Below, in pieces: positions 57,692 through 64,000 of a DNA stretch of 64,000 nucleotides (the stretch's first letter is position 1; each line of letters begins with the position of its first letter). The notes under the pieces are model-generated. The model made no database searches. It had not been told where the DNA came from and worked only from the letters and a program-made list of their open reading frames with translations. The translations under genes were made by a program, and so were the position numbers. Source of the stretch: Parvibaculum sp035325945 (lineage in GTDB: Bacteria > Pseudomonadota > Alphaproteobacteria > Parvibaculales > Parvibaculaceae); assembly GCF_035325945.1 (NCBI RefSeq), contig NZ_DAOKYX010000009.1:1-64000 (forward strand). The letters are read 5' to 3'.

Positions 57692-58510
57692 TCAGAAGCG
57701 GTGCCAGAGGCCGAATTTCAAGGCGCGCTCGCGCACGATGTTGCGGCCGGCCACCGTCTGCATGACGCCGACTTCCACGGCGAGCGGTTTCGCCACGTCC
57801 TGAACGATCGACGCGCCGAGCTTCGCGGCGCTCGGGCTGGCGATCGCGGAATTGCCGCGCCCGACTGAGGCGAAGTTCTCGCTCTTCACAAGCAGCATCG
57901 TGCCGTCGCGCGGCTTGAGGCCGAGGGTGACATCCGACTTGAACTGAGCCGGGCGTCCGGCGGGGCGGTGGCGATAGCCGATCAGGGTGTCGGTGAAGCC
58001 ATCGACGCCGAAGATGTTGAAGCTCCGCCCCGCTATCACATCGAGTTCATGATCCATGTCGCCGCGCCGCGAGGCGAAGGGATCATCGCCCGCGCTCGTG
58101 CCGTGAACCGCGATCACCGGCTGCACGGCAAAGCGCGTGCCGCGCCATTCGCCAAGCGAGACGCGAAGACCAACCTCGGCCCGCGAAAAGCCCTGCTGGC
58201 GAAAGGTGATGCCGTAATAATTGGTTTCGTCGCGAAGCCAGGCGAAAGTGCCGACAAGGGTGAGGCTCTCTGTGGCGCCGTATTCGACATAAGGCGCGAC
58301 TTCGTTTTTGCTGTACGAACTACGCGGCGCGACCTTCCCCGATGAGTTGAAACCGTCCGTCGCTTTCGAGACGATGACGGGAAGGATGACGAGCGTTTCG
58401 CCCTTCGGAAGCGGCCAGGCGCCTGCGCGGGCCGGATCCGATGACGCCGTTCCGGCCAAAGCCAGCGATGTTGCCGCGAAAAGAATCCGCCCCGTCCGTG
58501 AAATATCCAC
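57692..58510 (-). CDS. Putative outer-membrane beta-barrel protein
   Basis: A 272-residue exported protein. Signal peptide about 1-29. Alternating hydrophobic strands follow (LVILPVIVSK, VAPYVEYGATESLTLVGTFAWL, GFSRAEVGLRVSLGEW, RFAVQPVIAV), and the last residue is Phe preceded by alternating hydrophobic residues (ERALKFGLWHRF), the usual barrel-assembly signal. A 10-12-strand barrel is likely. Start GTG with GAGGGGGG upstream. It is convergent with the secreted protein gene (two bases between stops). Confidence 0.7.
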   Translation of the reverse strand: MDISRTGRILFAATSLALAGTASSDPARAGAWPLPKGETLVILPVIVSKATDGFNSSGKVAPRSSYSKNEVAPYVEYGATESLTLVGTFAWLRDETNYYGITFRQQGFSRAEVGLRVSLGEWRGTRFAVQPVIAVHGTSAGDDPFASRRGDMDHELDVIAGRSFNIFGVDGFTDTLIGYRHRPAGRPAQFKSDVTLGLKPRDGTMLLVKSENFASVGRGNSAIASPSAAKLGASIVQDVAKPLAVEVGVMQTVAGRNIVRERALKFGLWHRF

Positions 58511-58617
58511 GGAAGCCCCCCCTCGATTGCCCCATGGCGATGGTGAGGGGCGGCCTTGCTTCTGTAAAGAGCAATGGCCTAGTTTGCGATGCCTTTCATC
58601 TCGTGAGGTTCAGTGCA

Positions 58618-59196
58618 TTGTCTCGTTCTCAGGAAACCATCGATCTTCTTCTCACGCGCCGCTCGGTGAAGCCCATGAACATGGCCGAGCCGGGGCCGAC
58701 GCCGGATGAGGTCGAGATCATTCTCCGCGCCGGCGCGCGCGTGCCCGATCACGGCAAGCTCGCGCCGTGGCGTTTCATCCTGTTCAGGGGCGATGCGCGG
58801 CGCGCTTTTGGCGAGGTGCTGAAAGAGAGATATCGCGCCATCGAGCCGCGTGCCGGCGACGACCTGCTGGCGATCGAAGCGGGGCGGTTCCTTCGCGCGC
58901 CGCTCGTTGTCGCTGTCGTTTCGCGCCTCGTGCCGAGCCGCAAGGCGCCCGAATGGGAGCAGCGCCTTTCGGCTGGCGCCTCGTGCCAGAACATGCTGGT
59001 GGCAGCGACGGCGCTCGGCTATGCCTGCACCTGGATCACGGAATGGTACGCTTATGACGAGGAGATCGCCCGTGCTCTCGGACTTGGCGAGAGCGAGCGC
59101 GTGGCGGGGTTTCTCTATTTCGGCAGCACCAGCTTGCCGAGGGATGAGCGCGAGAGGCCCGTGCTTGCCGACATCACCACGGAGTGGAAGGGCTGA
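58618..59196 (+). CDS. Nitroreductase family protein (YdjA-like)
   Basis: A 192-residue FMN-dependent nitroreductase. TRRSVKPMNMAEPGPTPDEVEIILRAGARVPDHGKLAPWRF is the FMN-binding N-terminal region of small YdjA-type enzymes, and GASCQNMLVAATALGYACTWITEW the second FMN site. The TTG at 58618 is chosen as start because GAGG lies nine bases upstream and the length then fits the family. It would reduce nitroaromatics or quinone-like compounds with NAD(P)H. Confidence 0.85.
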   Translation: MSRSQETIDLLLTRRSVKPMNMAEPGPTPDEVEIILRAGARVPDHGKLAPWRFILFRGDARRAFGEVLKERYRAIEPRAGDDLLAIEAGRFLRAPLVVAVVSRLVPSRKAPEWEQRLSAGASCQNMLVAATALGYACTWITEWYAYDEEIARALGLGESERVAGFLYFGSTSLPRDERERPVLADITTEWKG

Positions 59197-59203
59197 CGCC
59201 CGT

Positions 59204-59473
59204 TCAGCGGGCGCGGATATCGCCGTCCTGGCGCATGGCGGTCAGGCGGCCCTGATGGAGCGCAATCATTTGCGCGTGGTCGCGCTTCGCACCGCCCGGC
59301 TGCCGGGTGCCGAATATGTGATGCCGGTGGTCATAGACATAGGCGACAATGACCAGAAGCAGAAGCACGCCGGTCGAGACGCCCGCGCCGTGACTCTGGA
59401 GGTAGGTGAGCGCGGTGATCGCCGCACTCGCCAGAACAAGTATCAGCGCCAGGCCGATCTTGAATGCGCGCAT
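59204..59473 (-). CDS. Small two-helix membrane protein
   Basis: An 89-residue protein with two membrane helices (about 6-26 and 35-52, GVSTGVLLLLVIVAYVYDH) and a polar, basic C-terminal half (KRDHAQMIALHQGRLTAMRQDGD). No family recognised. Convergent with the nitroreductase gene (seven bases between stops). Confidence 0.5.
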   Translation of the reverse strand: MRAFKIGLALILVLASAAITALTYLQSHGAGVSTGVLLLLVIVAYVYDHRHHIFGTRQPGGAKRDHAQMIALHQGRLTAMRQDGDIRAR

Positions 59474-59559
59474 TTCCGGAGTCCCCCGCTTCGAGCTTTC
59501 ATGTTTGAATCGGCCGCATCCGACGAGAGTATATCCCGCAATCGCCGCAAAGCGGAAAT

Positions 59560-60309
59560 GTGAGTTTCATGGGCAGTCAGGGTTCGGAGCATCGGGCGCG
59601 GCAACGCATCAGGGGCGTCCTTTTCGACAAGGACGGCACGCTTTTCGAGTATCACGGGACCTGGGTGCCGATCATTTTCGAGGCGGCGTCGATGGTCGCG
59701 GAGGGGGATGCGGCGCTCATCTCGCGCCTCGTCGTTGCGGCGGGCTATGACGAGGCGCGGCGGCAGATCAGGGCCGGGAGCCTCTTTGCCGGCGGCGACA
59801 CGATCGAACTTGCGGATACGTGGCGGCAGCTCGGGGTTCGCCGCGAGCAGACCGACCTCGTGACCTCGCTCGATGCGCTTTTCGCGCGGCTTGCGCCCGC
59901 CATGTCGGTTCCGGTGACCGACCTTCCCGCGCTGTTCTCGACGCTGACGGGTCGCGGCCTCAAGCTCGGGCTCGCCACCAACGATGTCGAGGCTTCGGCG
60001 CGGGCGCTCATGGCGCGTTTCGCGCTCGATCCGTTCCTCTCGTTTCAGGCGGGCTATGACAGCGGGCATGGAGCGAAACCCGGACCGGGCATGACGCTCG
60101 CCTTCTGCGAACGGGTGGGCCTTGCCCCCGGGAGCGTGGCAGTCGTCGGCGACAACAGGCACGATCTCGACATGGGCCGCGCGGCCGGGGCGGGGCTTCT
60201 CGTCGGTGTCCTCACGGGCACGAGCGCGCATGCCGATCTCGCGCCGCTCGCCGATGCGGTGATCGAGAGCGTGGCGGATCTGCCGTCGCTGCTCGATGTC
60301 TATGTCTAG
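59560..60309 (+). CDS. HAD-family hydrolase (phosphoglycolate phosphatase-like)
   Basis: A 249-residue HAD phosphatase. Motif I GVLFDKDGTLFEYHGTW (nucleophile Asp near 23), motif II LGLATNDVEASARALM, motif III Lys in HGAKPGPGM, motif IV VAVVGDNRHDLDMGRAAGAG. The helical cap spans about 35-110. Resembles Gph-type phosphatases, substrate unknown. Start is either GTG 59560 or ATG 59569. It is convergent with the dioxygenase gene (eight bases between stops). Confidence 0.85.
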   Translation: MSFMGSQGSEHRARQRIRGVLFDKDGTLFEYHGTWVPIIFEAASMVAEGDAALISRLVVAAGYDEARRQIRAGSLFAGGDTIELADTWRQLGVRREQTDLVTSLDALFARLAPAMSVPVTDLPALFSTLTGRGLKLGLATNDVEASARALMARFALDPFLSFQAGYDSGHGAKPGPGMTLAFCERVGLAPGSVAVVGDNRHDLDMGRAAGAGLLVGVLTGTSAHADLAPLADAVIESVADLPSLLDVYV

Positions 60310-60317
60310 GTCCGTGA

Positions 60318-61127
60318 CTAGGCGAGATCCCAGATCGACTTGAAGTCGCGCGTCTCGTCGAGAAGGCGCTGCGCGGGCGTCTTCTTGTCGATATGCCCGA
60401 TGAGATTGCGATAGGTGCCGAAGCCGCAAAGCTCCTGCAGGCGCGGCTCGAAACGGCGGACGATTTCGAGCGGGATGCCGAGCTGCTGGTTTTCCTGCTG
60501 GCGGATGTAGCCCGCACAGTAATTCATGGCGATGCCGACGCGGCGCGCGCCGGAATTGTTGGCGCCGCCGCCATGCCAGAGGCTTCCATGCCAGATGAGA
60601 ACCGAGCCTTTCGGCATTTCGGCCGGAATGCTGTCATAGTGCTGGCCGTAATTGGGCGAGGCATCCGCTTTGTGCGTACCCGGAATGATCCGCGTCGCGC
60701 CGTTCTTCTCGGTGAAGTCGGTGAGCGCCCACATCGAATTGCAGACGAAGGGCGCATGGGGTTTTGCGACCGGCATCACCTGATCGTCGGCATGGATGGG
60801 TTGCGCGATCTCGCCCGGGTCGATGGAGATCGAGGAAAGTGACGAGACGAGGCAGCCGGGGTCGAGCACGCCCTCGACGATGGGCAGCACGTTCGGATGC
60901 ACGGGGATGCGCTGGAATATCTCGCCAAGCGCGAGGAGATTGTAGATGCGGACCGTGTGGTGGCCTTCGAAGCCGTTGCGCGCGGGCACGATGCCGAGAT
61001 CCTTCTCGAGCCGCAGCAGTGTCTCGTTCAGCGCATCGACGAGATCGGGCTCGATCGCGTTTTCGACGATGGTGAAGCCGTGCTCTTCGACTTCCGCCAG
61101 ATGGGTTTCGAGGCTTTTCTTGTTCAT
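60318..61127 (-). CDS. Phytanoyl-CoA dioxygenase family protein
   Basis: A 269-residue non-heme iron, 2-oxoglutarate-dependent dioxygenase of the PhyH family. The iron ligands are visible: PIHADDQ (His and Asp of the HxD motif, near 129-131) and LWHGGGANNSGARRVG (distal His and the 2-oxoglutarate-binding Arg, near 183-196). Members hydroxylate acyl-CoAs or secondary metabolites. A second oxygenase-type gene lies 26 bases upstream on the same strand, so both are probably one operon. Confidence 0.87.
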   Translation of the reverse strand: MNKKSLETHLAEVEEHGFTIVENAIEPDLVDALNETLLRLEKDLGIVPARNGFEGHHTVRIYNLLALGEIFQRIPVHPNVLPIVEGVLDPGCLVSSLSSISIDPGEIAQPIHADDQVMPVAKPHAPFVCNSMWALTDFTEKNGATRIIPGTHKADASPNYGQHYDSIPAEMPKGSVLIWHGSLWHGGGANNSGARRVGIAMNYCAGYIRQQENQQLGIPLEIVRRFEPRLQELCGFGTYRNLIGHIDKKTPAQRLLDETRDFKSIWDLA

Positions 61128-61153
61128 TGGGTATTCTCCCCGTAACGGCCGTA

Positions 61154-62599
61154 CTAGCGCCAGCTTGTCGGCTTGACGTCGAAGGCGAGGCTGATGCGTT
61201 GCACATTGCCCGAGAAGGGCAGCGTGCGGTGAAAGACATAAGAAGGAAAGAAGAAGGCGTCACCCTCGCGCGGCTCATAGGTGAGCGTCTGCGGCTCGAA
61301 GGTAGCGTCGAAATCGGGCGGCGGATGGCCGAACTCGATCCAGCCATCGCGCGAGGCGGCGCCATCGCCCATGGTCGGCGGCAGCGCCACGTAATAGACG
61401 CCGCTCATCCAGCCGCCGACATGGATATGCGAGTGCTGATGGCCGCCTTCCGAAAGAAGCGTGCCCCACAGATCGAGCTGATATGTCTTCGGCACGAAGC
61501 CGAGGAAGGGGTGGTTCTTCTCGCGCTTGATCGCGTCGAAATGCGCGTCGATGGCGTGGCGCAAGGTCTGCTCGAATGCGAGGAAGGGCTCGCGCGGATT
61601 GTCGAGGAGAAGCCCCGTCTGCCCGCCCTTGCGCGTCGCCTTGCCGAGCGGCTCCCACACCGTCGTCGTGTCGGCGCGCAGCGCTTCGGCAAGCGCCTTG
61701 TTGAATTCGGCAATGGACGAATAGCCGGAAGGCGGTGTCAGGCTCACGCGGCTGATGAGACGCGCGAGTTCCGCGCGGAATCCGGCCGGCATCTGTCCCA
61801 TTTCCTGCGCGCGCGCATAGGGAAACCACGCGGCGGCGCGCCGTTCCGGCCCGAAGCGCGTGAGCGCGCGATCGAAGATCTCGGCCGCCTCGCGCGCATC
61901 GCCGCGCCTGAGCTTGGCGAGGCCGAGGCTCACATAGCTGAGCGCGTCCTTGGGATCGAGGATCGAAGCGCGCTCATAGGCGGCTTCGGCGGCGGCGAGG
62001 TCGCCGCGCTTCTGCTCGGCATTGCCGAGATTGCCATAGGCGGCGGCGAGCTTCGGGTCGATTTCGATGGCGCGCCGGAAGAGATCGGCCGCCTCGTCGG
62101 CGCGCTCCTGACGCAGCACGACCATGCCGAGCAGCATGACGGCCGTGGCGTTCCGCGGCTCGAGTTCCACAGCGCGGCGGAACGCCGTCTCGGCCTGCGC
62201 AAAGTGTCCGGCGCGCTGGGCGACCTGGCCGAGCGTCAGATGGAAGAGTGGAATTTGCGGAAAGGATGCGGCAGCGGCCGCATAATGCGTCTCGGCCTCT
62301 GCCCAGCGGTTCTGCTGCTGGAGGATGCGGCCGTAATTCGTCCAGGGGATCGGCGAGTGAGGAGCGAGTTCGAGCGCGCGGCGCAGCGCGGATTCCGCCT
62401 CGCCGAAGCCGCCCCGCTCGATGAGCACAGCCGCGAGCATCGACAGCGTTTCGGCATCGTCGGGCGAAATGGCGAGGAGCGCGCGGCACTCGGCCTCGGC
62501 CTCACCCTTTTTTCCCGATTGGATCAGGCCGAGGATTTTCTGGCGCCGTTCGATGATTTCGGCCGGCAATGACGTCTGGTCGCTCACTTTCACACCCAT
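61154..62599 (-). CDS. TPR protein with C-terminal 2OG-Fe(II) oxygenase domain
   Basis: A 481-residue protein. Residues about 10-270 are tetratricopeptide repeats (AIEIDPKLAAAYGNLGNAEQKRGDLAAAEAAYERA is a clear unit; about seven repeats). Residues about 290-480 form a putative 2-oxoglutarate/iron oxygenase: HSHIHVGGWMSGVYYV, then REGDAFFFPSYVFHRTLPF with the distal His, and RISLAFDVKP with the cofactor-binding Arg. This architecture is common in alphaproteobacteria; the target is unknown, perhaps a protein bound by the repeats. The ATG at 62599 is preferred to a GTG at 62623. Confidence 0.85.
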   Translation of the reverse strand: MGVKVSDQTSLPAEIIERRQKILGLIQSGKKGEAEAECRALLAISPDDAETLSMLAAVLIERGGFGEAESALRRALELAPHSPIPWTNYGRILQQQNRWAEAETHYAAAAASFPQIPLFHLTLGQVAQRAGHFAQAETAFRRAVELEPRNATAVMLLGMVVLRQERADEAADLFRRAIEIDPKLAAAYGNLGNAEQKRGDLAAAEAAYERASILDPKDALSYVSLGLAKLRRGDAREAAEIFDRALTRFGPERRAAAWFPYARAQEMGQMPAGFRAELARLISRVSLTPPSGYSSIAEFNKALAEALRADTTTVWEPLGKATRKGGQTGLLLDNPREPFLAFEQTLRHAIDAHFDAIKREKNHPFLGFVPKTYQLDLWGTLLSEGGHQHSHIHVGGWMSGVYYVALPPTMGDGAASRDGWIEFGHPPPDFDATFEPQTLTYEPREGDAFFFPSYVFHRTLPFSGNVQRISLAFDVKPTSWR

Positions 62600-62657
62600 G
62601 CTTGTGCGGGGCCCAAGCTGCACGGGGGAGGGCGTTGCGTCAATAAGCGCCGGACAG

Positions 62658-62685
62658 GAGGATGCGGGCCGGAACCCGCATCCTC
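62658..62685 (-). terminator. Hairpin between the amidohydrolase and TPR-oxygenase genes
   Basis: GAGGATGCGGG pairs perfectly with CCCGCATCCTC around a six-base loop, about 20 bases past the amidohydrolase stop on the minus strand. No T tract follows, so termination is partial or factor-assisted. Confidence 0.55.
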
Positions 62686-62704
62686 GATCTTGCCCCGAGG
62701 CCGG

Positions 62705-64000
62705 TTACTCGGCGGCCGAGCGGGCGGCAGGGGCGCGCTGGAGCCCGCGAACGAGCTTGCCGGGGAGCGCGCCGGTTGCCTCGCCATTCTCGAAGGTGAC
62801 GGTGCCGCTGACGATGGTGGCCCGGTAGCCTTCCGAGCGTTGGATCATGCGCCGTCCTTCCGCCGGAAGATCGAAGACCATTTCCGGTGCGAGGATGCGA
62901 AGCCGCTCGAAGTCGATCACATTGACGTCGGCCTTCATGCCTGGCGCGATGACGCCGCGATCGTTGAGGCCATAGAGGTGCGCCGTGTCATGCGTCTGCA
63001 TGCGCACCACCTGCTCGAGCGGCAGGCGGGGTCCGCGCGCGCGGTCGCGCACCCAATGCGTCAGCATATAGGTCGGGAAGCTCGCATCGCAGATGACGCC
63101 GCAATGCGCGCCGCCATCCGAAAGGCTGAGGACCGTCGCCGGATGCTGAAGCATCTCGTGGATGTGGTCGAAGTTGAAGCGCGCATAGTTGAGAAGCGGC
63201 AGGTAGATGTAGCCGCGCCCGTCCTTCTCCATCAGCATGTCATAGACGATCTCGGCCGGATCGCGGCCGGTGCGCGCGGCGAGCGCGGCGACGCTCGCAT
63301 CGGCGGCGGGTTCGTAGTCGAGATTGCCGTCATTCTCGAGGCGGAACATGCGGTCGAAGCCCTGCGTCATGATCATGCCGAGTGTGCCCATGGGCTTCGG
63401 CTTGTCGGCGAGGATGCGCGCGCGGACCTCCGGATCCCTGAGCTTCGCCAGCCGCTCCGCGAAGGGCAGGCGCGCGATCTCGTCATAGGTGGCGCGGCCG
63501 ACAAAGGGATGGATCGTGCTCTGCCAGCCGAGCACCATGCCGGTCGGGCGGCAGGCGATCTGCGCGGTGATGTTCGCGCCCTGGCGGCGCGCTTCTTCGG
63601 TCAGGTGGAGCATGGAGCGCCACTTGTCGGCGTCGACCGGCGATTGCAGCAGCGCATAGGTGACGGGAAGGCCCGTCTCGGCGGAGAGCGCCTTCATCCA
63701 GTGGAATTCCTCTTCCGCCGGGGTCATGTCGGAAGCGATCTCGAAGACCCCATGACCGGCATCTCCCAGCGCGCGGCCGATGCCGATCAGCTCCGCCTCG
63801 TTGGCAAAGGTGCCGGGCACGGGTTCGCCGTCCTTCGAGAGATGGAGCATGGTGCGCGAGGTCGAGAAGCCGAGCGCGCCGGCCTCTATGCCTTCGCGCA
63901 CGATCCGCGCCATCTCCTCGATGTCCTCGCGCGTCGCCGGTTCGTTGCGCGCGCCGCGCTCGCCCATCACATAGGCACGGACGGAGCCGTGCGGTACCTG
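62705..64000 (-). CDS. D-aminoacylase-type amidohydrolase, N-terminus off the right edge
   Basis: The visible 431 residues are the C-terminal three quarters of an amidohydrolase family 3 enzyme (N-acyl-D-amino-acid deacylase type, usually about 550-580 residues). The reading frame runs to the window edge: it opens QVPHGSVRAYVMGERGARNEPAT, a typical segment of the family. LGFSTSRTMLHLSKDG, SDGGAHCGVICDASFPTYML (metal-binding Asp) and the C-terminal APGMKADVNVIDFERL with VSGTVTFENGEATGALPGKLVRG are diagnostic. It removes an acyl or carbamoyl group from an unusual amino acid or similar compound. The zinc-binding HxH of the N-terminus lies outside the window. Confidence 0.85.
   Translation of the reverse strand, partial: QVPHGSVRAYVMGERGARNEPATREDIEEMARIVREGIEAGALGFSTSRTMLHLSKDGEPVPGTFANEAELIGIGRALGDAGHGVFEIASDMTPAEEEFHWMKALSAETGLPVTYALLQSPVDADKWRSMLHLTEEARRQGANITAQIACRPTGMVLGWQSTIHPFVGRATYDEIARLPFAERLAKLRDPEVRARILADKPKPMGTLGMIMTQGFDRMFRLENDGNLDYEPAADASVAALAARTGRDPAEIVYDMLMEKDGRGYIYLPLLNYARFNFDHIHEMLQHPATVLSLSDGGAHCGVICDASFPTYMLTHWVRDRARGPRLPLEQVVRMQTHDTAHLYGLNDRGVIAPGMKADVNVIDFERLRILAPEMVFDLPAEGRRMIQRSEGYRATIVSGTVTFENGEATGALPGKLVRGLQRAPAARSAAE

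Noticed and set aside
1..64000. tRNA, rRNA, transposase, integrase, phage or CRISPR-cas genes
   Set aside because: None was seen on either strand; base composition looks uniform and no attachment-site duplication was found.

Overview
The window is about 64 kb of gene-dense, high-GC (roughly 60-65 percent by eye) bacterial chromosome. Gene content points to an alphaproteobacterium of the Hyphomicrobiales, with Parvibaculum-like lineages a reasonable guess: DUF3126, a CsgG/HfaB-type lipoprotein, a BTLCP (LapG-type) peptidase, a folE-hisI-patatin string, a yidD-thrS pair, and a GTTC-N7-GTTC LexA box. I see no rRNA, tRNA, insertion sequence, prophage or CRISPR array. Both ends cut genes: a Y-family DNA polymerase on the left and a D-aminoacylase-type amidohydrolase on the right.

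Layout. 1-0.4 kb: start of an SOS-controlled Y-family polymerase. 0.4-7.5 kb: membrane transport (DUF2189 protein, Nramp-related metal transporter, two tandem paralogous GPH-family symporters) and an M20 amidohydrolase. 7.6-13.9 kb: a catabolic block of two alpha/beta hydrolases, two short-chain dehydrogenases, a crotonase and a sulfatase, with a small PilZ gene whose ribosome-binding site lies in a hairpin. 14-18 kb: cysE, an amine oxidase-type flavoprotein, another SDR and small proteins. 18-29 kb: several uncharacterised envelope proteins, a gamma-carbonic anhydrase, three more crotonases, a SlyD-like isomerase, a GYF plus Cas2/SinR-like fusion, a LapG-type lipoprotein, a glycine-zipper protein and a tandem-PilZ protein. 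29-38.8 kb: GMC alcohol dehydrogenase, PAS protein, an Asn/Thr-repeat exported protein, a MATE pump preceded by a structured leader, a Gdx/SugE exporter preceded by a guanidine-II (mini-ykkC) riboswitch, a CsgG/HfaB-like lipoprotein, a chromene-carboxylate isomerase and a rhomboid protease. 38.7-43.9 kb: TetR with a divergent carotenoid oxygenase, an Mpo1-like protein, the DUF2157/GDYXXLXY pair and a CBS protein. 44-54 kb: housekeeping genes ilvD, lysR-type regulator, patatin, hisI, folE, cysS, NifU/IscU-like scaffold, yidD and thrS. 54-64 kb: HAD phosphatases, ArsR with an AHSA1 protein, a secreted cysteine-peptidase-like protein, a beta-barrel protein, a nitroreductase, two 2-oxoglutarate or phytanoyl-type dioxygenases and the amidohydrolase.

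How they fit together. Four crotonases, three SDRs, a GMC dehydrogenase, hydrolases, a sulfatase and dioxygenases suggest a heterotroph that degrades lipids, aromatics or xenobiotics, but no complete pathway can be read here. Two themes stand out. One is efflux controlled by RNA: the MATE and Gdx genes each carry their own structured leader. The other is surface adhesion and c-di-GMP: three PilZ domains in two proteins, a LapG-type peptidase, a CsgG/HfaB-like secretion lipoprotein and an Asn/Thr-repeat exported protein. All functional statements come from reading motifs; no database search was run.
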